Shown one piece after another: positions 17,333-25,647 of a stretch of 64,000 bases of DNA. The notes under the pieces are model-generated. The model searched no databases. It saw only the letters and a list, made by a program, of their open reading frames with translations, and was not told the origin of the DNA. This stretch comes from Pseudooceanicola sediminis (lineage in GTDB: Bacteria; Pseudomonadota; Alphaproteobacteria; Rhodobacterales; Rhodobacteraceae): positions 186,001 through 250,000 of the forward strand of contig NZ_QWJJ01000001.1 of NCBI RefSeq assembly GCF_003575965.1, given 5' to 3'. Numbering within the stretch: position 1 is the stretch's first letter; the number at the start of each line of letters is the position of its first letter. Position numbers and translations under genes: made by a program.

Positions 17333-18226
17333 ATGAAAAGAGACCCCGACATCCTGTGTATCGGCGCCGTCCTGTGGGACATCATCGGGCGCTCCGCCAG
17401 CCACATGCGCCAAGGCTCCGACGTGCCCGGCCGCATCACCCGCCTGCCCGGCGGCGTGGCGATGAACATTGCCATGACGCTGGCCCGCTTCGGGATGCAC
17501 CCGGCGCTGCTGACCGCGATCGGGCGCGACCCCGAGGGCGACGAACTGGTGCGCGCCTGCGCCGATCTGGGCATGGACACGACCTATATCTACCGGTCGG
17601 ACGATCTGCCCACCGATCGCTACATGGCGGTCGAGGGCGCGAATGGCCTGATCGCCGCCGTGGCCGATGCCCATTCCCTCGAATCCGCCGGGGCCAAGAT
17701 CCTGCGCGCCCTCAACGACGGCACGCTCGGGTCCGCCGATGCGCCCTATAGCGGTCCGGTGGCCCTCGATGGCAACCTGACACTGCACCTGCTGGAAGAA
17801 ATCGCCGCCTCTCCCGCCTTTGCACAGGCCGACCTGCGCGTCGCCCCCGCCTCGCCCGGCAAGGCCGAACGTCTGCGCCCCTTCCTGACGCATGGTCGCG
17901 CGCTGCTCTACGTGAACCTTGAGGAGGCGGGCCTGCTCTGCCAGCGCGAATTCACGACGTCCGAGGCCGCCGCCGCCGGACTGCTGAAGCGCGGCGCGAC
18001 CCGCGTGCTGGTGACCGATGGCGGCGGCGCGGCCTGCGATGGCACCGCCGACGGGCTGATCACCCAGGCCCCGCCCGCCGTTCTGGTGACCCGCGTCACC
18101 GGCGCGGGCGATACGTTCATGGCCGCCCATATCGTGGCCGAGGCCGAGGGCGCGCCGCGCGAAGAGGCGCTGCAACGTGCCCTGATGGCCGCCGCCCGCT
18201 ATGTCAGCGGCGACACCGCGCTTTAG
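17333..18226 (+). CDS. psuK: PfkB-family pseudouridine kinase
   Basis: 297 residues. PfkB signatures: N-terminal LPGGVAMNIAMTLARFG and C-terminal VTRVTGAGDTFMAAH (catalytic Asp in GAGD). PfkB kinases phosphorylate sugars and nucleosides. The specific call rests on psuG, the next gene 75 nt downstream: PsuK makes pseudouridine 5'-phosphate, which PsuG splits into uracil and ribose 5-phosphate. The residual alternative is another nucleoside or sugar kinase. No dedicated nucleoside transporter gene is adjacent. Confidence 0.88.
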   Translation: MKRDPDILCIGAVLWDIIGRSASHMRQGSDVPGRITRLPGGVAMNIAMTLARFGMHPALLTAIGRDPEGDELVRACADLGMDTTYIYRSDDLPTDRYMAVEGANGLIAAVADAHSLESAGAKILRALNDGTLGSADAPYSGPVALDGNLTLHLLEEIAASPAFAQADLRVAPASPGKAERLRPFLTHGRALLYVNLEEAGLLCQREFTTSEAAAAGLLKRGATRVLVTDGGGAACDGTADGLITQAPPAVLVTRVTGAGDTFMAAHIVAEAEGAPREEALQRALMAAARYVSGDTAL

Positions 18227-18301
18227 TGCGCCTTCATTCGACGGGCCGTTCACGCGGCCCGGCATTTTCCGACGAACCGACCACCGAACAAAGGACATCC
18301 C

Positions 18302-19204
18302 ATGGCGATGATCACCAAATCGACCGAGCTGCTGAAAGCCCAGGAAAACGGCCTGCCCGTCGTTGCGCTGGAAAGCACGATCATCACGCACGGAATGCCC
18401 TTTCCGCAAAACCTGGAAACCGCGCGCATGGTCGAAGATGACATTCGCGCCGCCGGCGCGGTGCCTGCCACCATGGCGGTGATCGACGGCACGCTGCACG
18501 CCGGGCTGGAACCTGACCAGTTGGAGGCCCTCGCCCAGGCCCGCGATGTCGACAAGGTCAGCCGCGCCGACATGGCCGTGTGCATGTCCCTCGGGCGCAC
18601 CGGCGCCACCACGGTCGCGGCCACCATGATCGCCGCCCGCCTTGCCGGGATCTCGGTCTTTGCCACGGGGGGCATCGGCGGCGTGCACCGCGGGGCCGAG
18701 GATACCTTCGACATCTCCGCCGATCTGGCCGAGCTGGGCCAGACCGCCGTGACGGTCGTCGCCGCCGGCGCCAAGGCCATCCTCGACGTGCCGAAAACGC
18801 TTGAGGTGCTGGAAACCTACGGCGTGCCCGTCATCGCCTACGGTCAGCCCGACATGCCCGCCTTCTGGTCGCGCCACTCAGACCTGCCCGCCCCGCTCAG
18901 CATGTCCAGCGCCCAGGACATCGCCAAAGCCCACCGGATGCGCGCCGCCCTCGGCCTGCCCGGTGGTCAGCTTGTCGCCAACCCGGTCCCCGAAGAGGAC
19001 GAGATCCCGGCCGCGCAGATCAACCCGATCATCGCGCAGGCCCTGGCCGAGGCCACAGAACAGGGCATCACCGCCAAGCAGGTCACGCCCTTCCTGCTGC
19101 AACGCATCTTCGAGCTGACCGAGGGCCGCTCGCTGGTCACCAACATCGCCCTGGTGCGCAACAACGCCCGCCTTGCCGCTGAAATCGCCCATCATCTTGT
19201 CTGA
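18302..19204 (+). CDS. psuG: Pseudouridine-5'-phosphate glycosidase
   Basis: 300 residues, typical length. PsuG breaks the C-C glycosidic bond of pseudouridine 5'-phosphate, giving uracil and ribose 5-phosphate. Marks: VVALESTIITHGMPFPQN (substrate Glu), ARDVDKVSRADMAVC (active-site Lys region), TTVAATMIAARLAGI, FATGGIGGVHRGAEDTFD and DVPKTLEVLETYGVPVIAYG. AAGGA lies upstream of ATG 18302; a second ATG two codons later is possible. It follows psuK, forming a short salvage operon for modified RNA breakdown products. Confidence 0.96.
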   Translation: MAMITKSTELLKAQENGLPVVALESTIITHGMPFPQNLETARMVEDDIRAAGAVPATMAVIDGTLHAGLEPDQLEALAQARDVDKVSRADMAVCMSLGRTGATTVAATMIAARLAGISVFATGGIGGVHRGAEDTFDISADLAELGQTAVTVVAAGAKAILDVPKTLEVLETYGVPVIAYGQPDMPAFWSRHSDLPAPLSMSSAQDIAKAHRMRAALGLPGGQLVANPVPEEDEIPAAQINPIIAQALAEATEQGITAKQVTPFLLQRIFELTEGRSLVTNIALVRNNARLAAEIAHHLV

Positions 19205-19316
19205 GCAGGGGGTAAAGCCCCTGACCGGCAAGAATAAACCGCGCGCCCCATTGCCGCCCCTCACGCCAGTGCATAGGTTCATCTGCGACGCCTCACCCCT
19301 CCTGTCCGGAACATAA

Positions 19317-20006
19317 ATGAACGACCCGCTCCAAGATAATTCCCCCAGCAAGCCCAAGCTGTTCGCCCGCCTCCGCTCGTCCTTCCTGACGGGGATCGTG
19401 GTGATCCTGCCCGTGGCGCTCACCATATGGCTGCTGTGGTCGCTGCTGGGCTGGGTCGACGGATTCGTGCTGCCGCTGGTCCCCGAACGCTTCCAGCCCG
19501 AGGAATATATCGGCATCAACCTGCGTGGCGTGGGGATCATCTTCTTCCTGATCTTCACCATCATCATCGGTTGGGTCGCCAAGGGGCTGATCGGGCGCTC
19601 TCTGATCCGGTACGGCGAAAGCATCGTCGACCGCATGCCGGTCGTCCGCTCGATCTACTCGGGCGTGAAACAGATCGCGGAAACCGTCTTTGCCCAGCAG
19701 GAACGCAGCTTTGAACAGGCGTGCCTCGTGCAATATCCGCGCCGCGGGGTCTGGGCCATCGGCTTTGTCTCGACCGAGGCAAAGGGCGAAATTGCCATGC
19801 GCGCGGAAACCGGATCGCGCCTGCTGTCGGTCTTCGTGCCCACCACACCGAACCCGACCTCCGGCTTCCTGCTCTACTTCCCCGAAGAAGACGTCTCGAT
19901 CCTCGACATGACGATCGAGGATGCGGCCAAGCTGGTGATCTCTGCCGGGCTGGTTTACCCCACCCCGAAAGACCCCGCCAAACCGCTGGGCCGCGCGGCG
20001 AAATAG
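19317..20006 (+). CDS. DUF502 inner-membrane protein
   Basis: 229 residues with two predicted transmembrane segments (about 22-45, LTGIVVILPVALTIWLLWSL; and about 75-97, GVGIIFFLIFTIIIGWVAKG) and the family pattern P.vRSIYSGVKQIAETVF followed by a soluble beta-rich domain (RGVWAIGFVSTEAKGE, VFVPTTPNPTSGFLLYFP). This matches DUF502. The family's function is unknown. It stands 112 nt after psuG on the same strand, so co-transcription is possible, but no functional link is apparent. Confidence 0.9.
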   Translation: MNDPLQDNSPSKPKLFARLRSSFLTGIVVILPVALTIWLLWSLLGWVDGFVLPLVPERFQPEEYIGINLRGVGIIFFLIFTIIIGWVAKGLIGRSLIRYGESIVDRMPVVRSIYSGVKQIAETVFAQQERSFEQACLVQYPRRGVWAIGFVSTEAKGEIAMRAETGSRLLSVFVPTTPNPTSGFLLYFPEEDVSILDMTIEDAAKLVISAGLVYPTPKDPAKPLGRAAK

Positions 20007-20045
20007 GCCACGCGGCACCAGCTTGGGCACATACGTCAGATCAGA

Positions 20046-21092
20046 TCAGTTGAACATCTCTTTCAGGTTCACGGTCGACACCTTGTTCAGATCGTCGCGA
20101 TGCGCGGCCAGAAACGCATCCGCCGAGGCCCGCCCGGCGGCTTTCAGCGCGTTCAGCAGATAGGCGTTCGGGAACATCTTGGTCACCATCGACAGATCCA
20201 GCATGATCTCGTCGTCCGAGATCATGTGAACCAGCACGTGTTTCTTGTCGGTCCGACTGATCACGCCCTCCTCGATCAGCCGCTGCACGTATTCGACAGC
20301 CCGCAATTCGCGCAACAGCGATGAATTGAAGCTGATTTCGTTGATCCGGTTCTGGATCTGCGTCGGCATCATCGGCACTTCGTCACGTTCCAGCGGATTG
20401 ATATTGACGATCATCACATCGTCGGGCAAGTCCTTGCGATACAACGGAAACAGCGCCGGGTTGCCGCTGTATCCGCCATCCCAGAAGGCCTCCATCCGGC
20501 CCGATTTCTCGTCAAAGAACTCGACCGCCGTGAACACCGTCGGCAAACAGGCCGAGGCCAGCAGCGCCTCGGTCGTCAGCTCCTCGTTGCTGAACACGCG
20601 GATCTTGCCGTCACGCACCTTGGTGGCACAGACGAACAGCTCCGGCCCCGTCCCATCATGCACCGCCGTGAAATCGAACGACTCGACGATCTTGCGAAGC
20701 GGGTTGCGATAGAACGGCCCAAGCGCATAGGGCGTCGTCACCAGCGCCAGCATGTCCGATATCGTGCCCGCATAGGACATCTCCATCGCGCGGCCGATGT
20801 CCATGCTGCCCGGGACCGGCACGCCCGCCATCATCCAGGGCCACAGCCCGCTTTCCTTGACTGCGCCCATCTGTGCCCAGAACCAGTCCAGTTCGGCCCG
20901 CGCGCCCTCTCGGCCGCCCTTGACCCACCCGGCTTTCAGCGCCGCGCCGTTCATCGCACCGGCCGAGGTTCCCGACATCGCCGCGATCTCAAGGTCCTCG
21001 TCTTCCAGCAGCCGGTCCAGAACGCCCCAGGTATAGGCGCCATGCGCGCCGCCGCCCTGAAGCGCCAGGTTGATCCGTTTCTTTTCTGCCAT
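20046..21092 (-). CDS. Patatin-like phospholipase
   Basis: 348 residues. Patatin fold: oxyanion loop ALQGGGAHGAYTWGVLD (residues 9-25), nucleophile elbow SGTSAGAMN (GxSxG), and the catalytic Asp in FWDGGYSGNPALFP. A lipid acyl hydrolase is expected. No signal peptide is present, so it is probably cytosolic. The ATG has AGGAG upstream. It follows bdhA (152 nt), a recurrent pairing in Rhodobacteraceae. Because bdhA works in polyhydroxybutyrate breakdown, a role at PHB granules is possible but not shown. Confidence 0.93.
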   Translation of the reverse strand: MAEKKRINLALQGGGAHGAYTWGVLDRLLEDEDLEIAAMSGTSAGAMNGAALKAGWVKGGREGARAELDWFWAQMGAVKESGLWPWMMAGVPVPGSMDIGRAMEMSYAGTISDMLALVTTPYALGPFYRNPLRKIVESFDFTAVHDGTGPELFVCATKVRDGKIRVFSNEELTTEALLASACLPTVFTAVEFFDEKSGRMEAFWDGGYSGNPALFPLYRKDLPDDVMIVNINPLERDEVPMMPTQIQNRINEISFNSSLLRELRAVEYVQRLIEEGVISRTDKKHVLVHMISDDEIMLDLSMVTKMFPNAYLLNALKAAGRASADAFLAAHRDDLNKVSTVNLKEMFN

Positions 21093-21244
21093 CGCATGTT
21101 CTCCTGACGGATCGCGGCGCGGCCTCCACCCAACGTGGCGGCACGCGCAACGACAAGCCTGCCGATCCTAGCATTTGCTGCACCGCAGCGAAAGCGGGGA
21201 TCGGCGCGCCCGCAGGACGCAGGTGCGCCGCCGGACCGCCTGCG

Positions 21245-22018
21245 TTATTCCGCCGTCCAGCCGCCGTCGACGGAAATCGACGTCCCGGTGATCTGATCCG
21301 CGCTCGGCGAACACAGGAAGGTCGCGATGCCGCCGATCTGCTCGACCGTGGCGAATTCCTTGCTGGGTTGCTTGGCCAGGATGACCTTCTCGATCACCTC
21401 GTCCTCGCTCATGTCGTATTCCTTGGCGGTGTCGGGGATCTGCGCCTCGACCAGCGGGGTCAGCACGTAGCCGGGACAGATCGCGTTGACGGTGATGCTG
21501 TCCTTGGCGGTTTCCAGCGCGACGGTCTTGGTCATGCCCAGAATGCCATGCTTGGCGCTGACATAGGCGGATTTGAACGGGCTGGCGCGCAGACCATGGG
21601 CGCTGGCGATGTTGATGATCCGACCCCACCCGGCCTTGCGCATATGCGGCAACGCGGCGGCGGTGGTGTGAAACGACGAACTCAGGTTGATGGCGATGAT
21701 CGCATCCCATTTCTCGACGGGGAATTCGTCGATCGGCGCGACATACTGAATGCCGGCGTTGTTCACCAGGATATCACAGCCGGGCGCCTTTTCGATCAGG
21801 GCGCGGCACTGATCGCCCTTCGACATATCCGCCTGAATATAGATCGCCTTGACGCCGAACTCTGCCGCCAGGTCGCTGGCGATCTTGTGATCCGCCTCCG
21901 TGTCGCTGAACGAATTCAGCACCACATCCGCGCCGGCGCGTGCCAGCTCCTTCGCGACGCCCAGCCCGATGCCGGAGGTGGAGCCTGTGACGATGGCCGT
22001 CTTGCCGCTCAAACTCAT
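21245..22018 (-). CDS. bdhA: 3-hydroxybutyrate dehydrogenase
   Basis: 257-residue short-chain dehydrogenase. NAD-binding TGSTSGIGLGVA, NNAG motif (ILVNNAGIQYVAP), catalytic Ser in NIASAHGL and YVSAKHG (YxxxK), and the C-terminal TGTSISVDGGWTAE. The insertion QIPDTAKEYDMSEDEVIEKV and the conserved FVAPIDEFP/IQYVAPI region are typical of D-3-hydroxybutyrate dehydrogenases, which interconvert 3-hydroxybutyrate and acetoacetate in PHB/ketone body use. The frame is open further upstream, but ATG 22018 with AAGGAG is the clear start. It heads an operon with the patatin gene. Confidence 0.94.
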   Translation of the reverse strand: MSLSGKTAIVTGSTSGIGLGVAKELARAGADVVLNSFSDTEADHKIASDLAAEFGVKAIYIQADMSKGDQCRALIEKAPGCDILVNNAGIQYVAPIDEFPVEKWDAIIAINLSSSFHTTAAALPHMRKAGWGRIINIASAHGLRASPFKSAYVSAKHGILGMTKTVALETAKDSITVNAICPGYVLTPLVEAQIPDTAKEYDMSEDEVIEKVILAKQPSKEFATVEQIGGIATFLCSPSADQITGTSISVDGGWTAE

Positions 22019-22233
22019 GGCTAATCTCCTTGTCTCATCCGGACCACCCGGATCCCTGCTTCGACAATAATGCTGCGCGCGCGAAAAGCGAGGGGGTCGC
22101 GCCATCTGGCCACGGGCAATCGCCACTTCGTGACCCCGCGCGAGGCGACGAGAGGCGCCAGGACCCGCCCCGGGGCAAGCGCGGGCGTCGGCGCGCAAAC
22201 GGCCTGGACACCCGCGAACGCCGTGCGGATACC

Positions 22234-22290
22234 ACCGCCCAAACACCGTACAGATACCGTTCAGATACCGCTCAAATACCGACGTTGCGG
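22234..22290 (+). repeat. Phased ACCG array B (best copy)
   Basis: ACCG recurs at 22234, 22245, 22256, 22267 and 22278, exactly every 11 bp. The middle units read CAGATACCGTT-type, and the last is ATACCGACGT (22276-22285) followed by TGCGGAT. It lies 216 nt upstream of the bdhA start and 223 nt upstream of the peptide-binding-protein start. Confidence 0.85.
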
Positions 22291-22317
22291 ATCGCCGCCG
22301 CACCGGACTTTCGGCAC

Positions 22318-22346
22318 AAAAAAAACGCCAGCGCGAAGCTGGCGTT
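22318..22346 (-). terminator. Intrinsic terminator facing left
   Basis: A perfect 9-bp stem with a 5-nt loop is followed in the leftward sense by a T8 tract (A-run 22318-22325 on the + strand). Confidence 0.85.
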
Positions 22347-22393
22347 CAGTTATTGAGGCAGGTTTCATACAGGCAAGAAACCTATCGAGCAGT
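22318..22393 (-). ncRNA. Candidate small RNA, leftward
   Basis: Read leftward, a promoter-like TATAAA (22405-22400) is followed by a stem-loop (AGGTTTC/GAAACCT, arms 22377-22383 and 22360-22366) and then an intrinsic terminator. The terminator has a 9-bp stem AACGCCAGC/GCTGGCGTT at 22324-22346 and a run of eight T in the leftward sense. No protein gene lies upstream of this terminator on the same strand, so it must end a short transcript of roughly 75 nt or a longer antisense one. The -35 match is weak. Confidence 0.45.
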
Positions 22394-22507
22394 GACCCCT
22401 TTATAGGCGTTATGACGCCGTCATGGAAGCTAAAAGTTTGAAAAGACGTGAATCCGAAGTTACGGTTCCCGCCAAACAAACAAGGGCAGAGCAGGAACGT
22501 GCAGCAC

Positions 22508-24337
22508 ATGAGAGCGGATTTTTTCCTTAACGGTCCTCTGAAAACGCTCGGTATCGGGCTGATGACCGCCTGCTCGATTCTCGCCACGGCTGCGCAGGCT
22601 GAACCGCAACACGCCATAGCTATGTATGGCGACCCCGCCCTGCCACCGGATTTTGTATCCCTGCCCTACGTCAATCCCGATGCGCCGATCGGCGGAACGC
22701 TGGTGGATGGCAACACCGGCGGCTTTGATTCCCTCAATCCCTTCATCGTGCGTGGCACCCCGCCCTGGCAGCTGCGATTTCTGACGCACGAGTCGCTGAT
22801 GTATCGCAGCCAGGACGAACCCTTCACCGTCTACGGCCTGCTGGCCGAATCGGTCGAGACGGGTCCGAATCGCGATTGGGTCGAATTCACCCTGCGCCCC
22901 GAGGCGCATTTTTCCGACGGCAGCCCCGTCACGGCACAGGATGTGATCTGGTCCTACGAGACGCTGGGCACCGATGGCAACGCCCGCTACCTCGGCCTGT
23001 GGTCGTCGATCGACACCATCGAACAGACCGGCCCCCGCAAGGTCCGCCTGACGTTCAAGACCGACAACCGTGAACTGGCGCTGGTGGCCGGTCTGCTGCC
23101 CATCCTGAAAAAGGCGCAATGGCAGGACAAGGATTTCACCAAGTCCGGCCTGACGGAAATTCCAGTAGGGTCAGCACCTTACGTCGTCGACAGCTTTGTC
23201 GCGGGCCGCAATGTCGTGCTGAAGCGTGACCCCGATTACTGGGGCAAGGATCTGCCCGTGCGCCGTGGCACCAACAATATCGACACGATCCGCATCGAAT
23301 TCTACGGTGATCAGAACGTATTGTTCGAGGCGTTCAAGGCGGGCAACATCAGCTTCATCCGCGAATTCAACGCCGAAAAATGGGCGCGTGACTATGACTT
23401 TCCCGCGGTGCAGCGCGGCGATATCATCCAGACCGAAATTCCCAGCCAACGCCCCTCCGGCATCACCGGTTTCGTGATGAACACCCGCCGCGCGCCCTTT
23501 GATGACATCCGCGTGCGCGACGCGCTGATCCATGCCTTCAATTTCGAATACATTAACGAAACGATCACCGGGGGACGGCAGCCGCGCATCACGTCGTATT
23601 TTTCCCACTCCGAACTGGGCATGCGCGCGGGTCCGGCGACGGGACGCGTAAAAGAGTTGCTGGAGCCTTATGCCGCCGAACTGCCCGAAGGCGCACTTGA
23701 GGGGTATGCCCTGCCACAGGGCGATGGCTCGGCCCGCAATCGCAGGAACCTCGCCGCCGCCGCGAATGAACTCGAAGCCGCCGGATGGACCGTGACGAAC
23801 GGCAAGCGTGTCAATGCCGCAGGCCAGCCCCTGCGCTTCGACATCCTGTTGCGCCAGGGCGATCAACAGAACCAGTCGATCATCGATATTTACCTCAAGG
23901 CATTGGAACGATTGGGAATTGATGCCCGCGTCACCACCGTCGACGACGCCCAATACACCATGCGCGTCCAGGATTTCGATTTCGACATGACGGATATCCG
24001 GCGTCAGTTTTCGCTGTCCCCGGGCAATGAACAGCGCCTCTACTGGGGCACGGCCACGGCCGACGAACCCGGCTCGCGCAACCTGATGGGCATCAGGAGC
24101 CCGGCCGCAGACGCCATGATCGACGCCATGCTGCAAAGCCGCAGCACCGAAGATTTCACCGCCGCCGTGCGCGCGCTTGATCGCATCCTGACCACCGGCC
24201 GCTATGTCATCCCGATCTTCCTGTTCGATACGGGTCGCATTGCCCACGTCAAGGATCTGACCTGGTCCGGCAAGGTGCCGATTTATGGCGATGGCGTGAA
24301 TTTCATGCCCGAAACCTGGTATTTCGCAGGCGACTAG
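22508..24337 (+). CDS. Family 5 ABC transporter peptide-binding protein (YejA-like)
   Basis: 609 residues from ATG 22508. Signal peptide about 1-30 (LGIGLMTACSILATAAQA, cut before EPQHA). Family SBP_bac_5: HAIAMYGDPALPPDF..PYVNPDAPIGGTL near the start, as in YejA-type oligopeptide/microcin C binding proteins, then FTLRPEAHFSDGSPVTAQDVIWSYETL and GSAPYVVDSF. A periplasmic receptor delivering peptides to an inner-membrane ABC importer is expected. No permease or ATPase gene follows. An upstream GTG at 22448 is in frame, but only 22508 places the signal peptide at the N-terminus; AGGAA lies 11-12 nt before it. Confidence 0.9.
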   Translation: MRADFFLNGPLKTLGIGLMTACSILATAAQAEPQHAIAMYGDPALPPDFVSLPYVNPDAPIGGTLVDGNTGGFDSLNPFIVRGTPPWQLRFLTHESLMYRSQDEPFTVYGLLAESVETGPNRDWVEFTLRPEAHFSDGSPVTAQDVIWSYETLGTDGNARYLGLWSSIDTIEQTGPRKVRLTFKTDNRELALVAGLLPILKKAQWQDKDFTKSGLTEIPVGSAPYVVDSFVAGRNVVLKRDPDYWGKDLPVRRGTNNIDTIRIEFYGDQNVLFEAFKAGNISFIREFNAEKWARDYDFPAVQRGDIIQTEIPSQRPSGITGFVMNTRRAPFDDIRVRDALIHAFNFEYINETITGGRQPRITSYFSHSELGMRAGPATGRVKELLEPYAAELPEGALEGYALPQGDGSARNRRNLAAAANELEAAGWTVTNGKRVNAAGQPLRFDILLRQGDQQNQSIIDIYLKALERLGIDARVTTVDDAQYTMRVQDFDFDMTDIRRQFSLSPGNEQRLYWGTATADEPGSRNLMGIRSPAADAMIDAMLQSRSTEDFTAAVRALDRILTTGRYVIPIFLFDTGRIAHVKDLTWSGKVPIYGDGVNFMPETWYFAGD

Positions 24338-24403
24338 CCGCGCGTCTGCGAAAGCCTCGGAACGTCACCGGCTGCCCCGCGTTGTCCTTGCAACAGCAAA
24401 AGG

Positions 24404-24760
24404 ATGACAGACATGCAATGGATCGCCATTTCCCAACATTGGACCGCCTTTATTCCGGCCATCCTGCAACGCTGGCCCGAGGCCGAAGAAGATGACCTGA
24501 TCTCGCTCGACGGGACGCAGACATCTCTGGCCTCCTACCTGGCAAAGAAAACCGGCCGCCCGATTTCAGACCTGGACGAGGAGCTGGAGGAGTGGCGCGC
24601 AGGCGCGACGCCTGCGGATGTGCGCATGGACGAGAGCGAAGACATGCGCAATATCGATGCTTCGGCGCGCTATGTCCCGGTGGGGGAAAACCCGTCGGAT
24701 GACGATGCCGCCTTTGGTGACGACGGGGTGGAGCCAAGCCCGGTCGGGCGCGCGGGCTGA
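24404..24760 (+). CDS. Small acidic CsbD-like protein
   Basis: 118 residues (or 115 from the second ATG at 24413). The first 60 residues (W..I...W......ILQRWPEAEEDDL..LDG....L..YLAKKTG) have the spacing of CsbD-type stress proteins; the rest is an acidic, probably disordered tail. AAAAGGA lies upstream of ATG 24404. The CsbD resemblance is my own pattern match and is not secure. It may be co-transcribed with the preceding binding protein (66 nt gap). Confidence 0.75.
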   Translation: MTDMQWIAISQHWTAFIPAILQRWPEAEEDDLISLDGTQTSLASYLAKKTGRPISDLDEELEEWRAGATPADVRMDESEDMRNIDASARYVPVGENPSDDDAAFGDDGVEPSPVGRAG

Positions 24761-24770
24761 GGCCGCGGCG

Positions 24771-24801
24771 GCCTCCGGCGGGGGTATTTCTGGCCAGATG
24801 A
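24771..24801 (+). repeat. REP-like intergenic element, copy 1
   Basis: The core GCCTCCGGCGGGGGTATTT is followed by TGGCCAGATGA. This short extragenic element recurs widely in Rhodobacteraceae genomes in my experience. A second copy in opposite orientation is at 43577-43598. Confidence 0.65.
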
Positions 24802-24909
24802 CACTGGAGCCGCGCGGCCCCGATCGCAGGAAAGTGCACCGCCGCAGAGGGGCGTGTAGGTGCAGGCGGGCAAATCCGCCCGGGGGTCGCGGCCTTTGGG
24901 TGTCCCGCG

Positions 24910-25533
24910 TCACGCCAGCGAGGTGACCCAGAGGATCGTGGCGTCATCCTCGCTCAGCGAGACGACGTTGTGCCCCATCGAGGCGTCGTAATAGGCGCTG
25001 TCGCCCCGGCGCATTTCTATGGGTTCGTAGAATTCGGTATAGAGGCGGATGACGCCTGTCAGCACGTAGAGGAATTCCTCTCCGTCGTGGCGCACCCAGC
25101 CGTCGAATTCCTCCATCGTGCGGGCGCGGATGCGGGCGCGATAGGGCAGCATCTGCTTTTTCACCAGGGAGGCGGCGAGCAGTTCATGCTCGTAGGTGGC
25201 CGTCGCGTAGGCGCTGCCGTCCCCGGACCTGGTGAAGGCCATCCGGCCCATGACCTGTGCCGCCCTGGGGGGCGTGAACAATTGCGGGACCGAGATGTTC
25301 AGGCCCGTGGCCAGTTTCTTCAATGCCTCGTAGGTCGGTGACATCTGGCCGTTTTCGATCTTGGACAGGGTGGAACGGGCAAGGCCGGCCTGGGCGGCGG
25401 CCTGTTCCAGTGTCCAGTCGCGGGCCTTGCGCAATTCGCGCACCCGTTCGCCGAGGTCCAGCGGCACGGCGCTGGCCTCTTCTCCGCTTTCGCGGGCGAT
25501 CCGGATCAGTTGGCGAGGGTCGGTTTCTGTCAT
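24910..25533 (-). CDS. XRE-cupin transcriptional regulator
   Basis: 207 residues. N-terminal HTH_XRE (about 27-82: LGERVRELRKARDWTLEQAA, GLARSTLSKIENGQMSPTYE) and a C-terminal cupin (about 135-205: GEEFLYVLTGVIRLYTEFYE, MRRGDSAYYDASMGHNVVS), which binds a small effector. Regulators of this build control amino-acid, amine or fatty-acid catabolism genes. It is divergent from an acyl-CoA synthetase gene (114 nt between starts), its most likely target. The reading frame continues upstream, but ATG 25533 directly precedes the conserved domain; no strong ribosome site is visible. Confidence 0.92.
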   Translation of the reverse strand: MTETDPRQLIRIARESGEEASAVPLDLGERVRELRKARDWTLEQAAAQAGLARSTLSKIENGQMSPTYEALKKLATGLNISVPQLFTPPRAAQVMGRMAFTRSGDGSAYATATYEHELLAASLVKKQMLPYRARIRARTMEEFDGWVRHDGEEFLYVLTGVIRLYTEFYEPIEMRRGDSAYYDASMGHNVVSLSEDDATILWVTSLA

Positions 25534-25647
25534 GCCATTGGCTATAGGCAGGCGTTGCGCCGCTGGCAACTGTCCTGCAGTTTCTTGTTCGCCCGCGCCT
25601 GCCTTCCTGCTCTTGCCAGTAGACGCGGCATTGCCTAGCAAGATCCC

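Larger units (their letters stand above)
22019..22507. other. Divergent intergenic region with phased repeats and a candidate sRNA
   Basis: 489 nt between bdhA (-) and the peptide-binding protein (+). It holds array B (22234-22285), a leftward intrinsic terminator (22318-22346) with an upstream stem-loop, and a short dyad ATGACG-C-CGTCAT at 22412-22424. The last could be a repressor site for the rightward gene. Confidence 0.6.

Noticed and set aside
22234-22290. Phased array read as CRISPR
   Set aside because: Units of 11 bp with near-constant linkers, no spacers and no cas genes in the window.
22412-22424. ATGACG-C-CGTCAT dyad as a confirmed operator
   Set aside because: Single short dyad with no second copy seen; noted only as part of the intergenic description.
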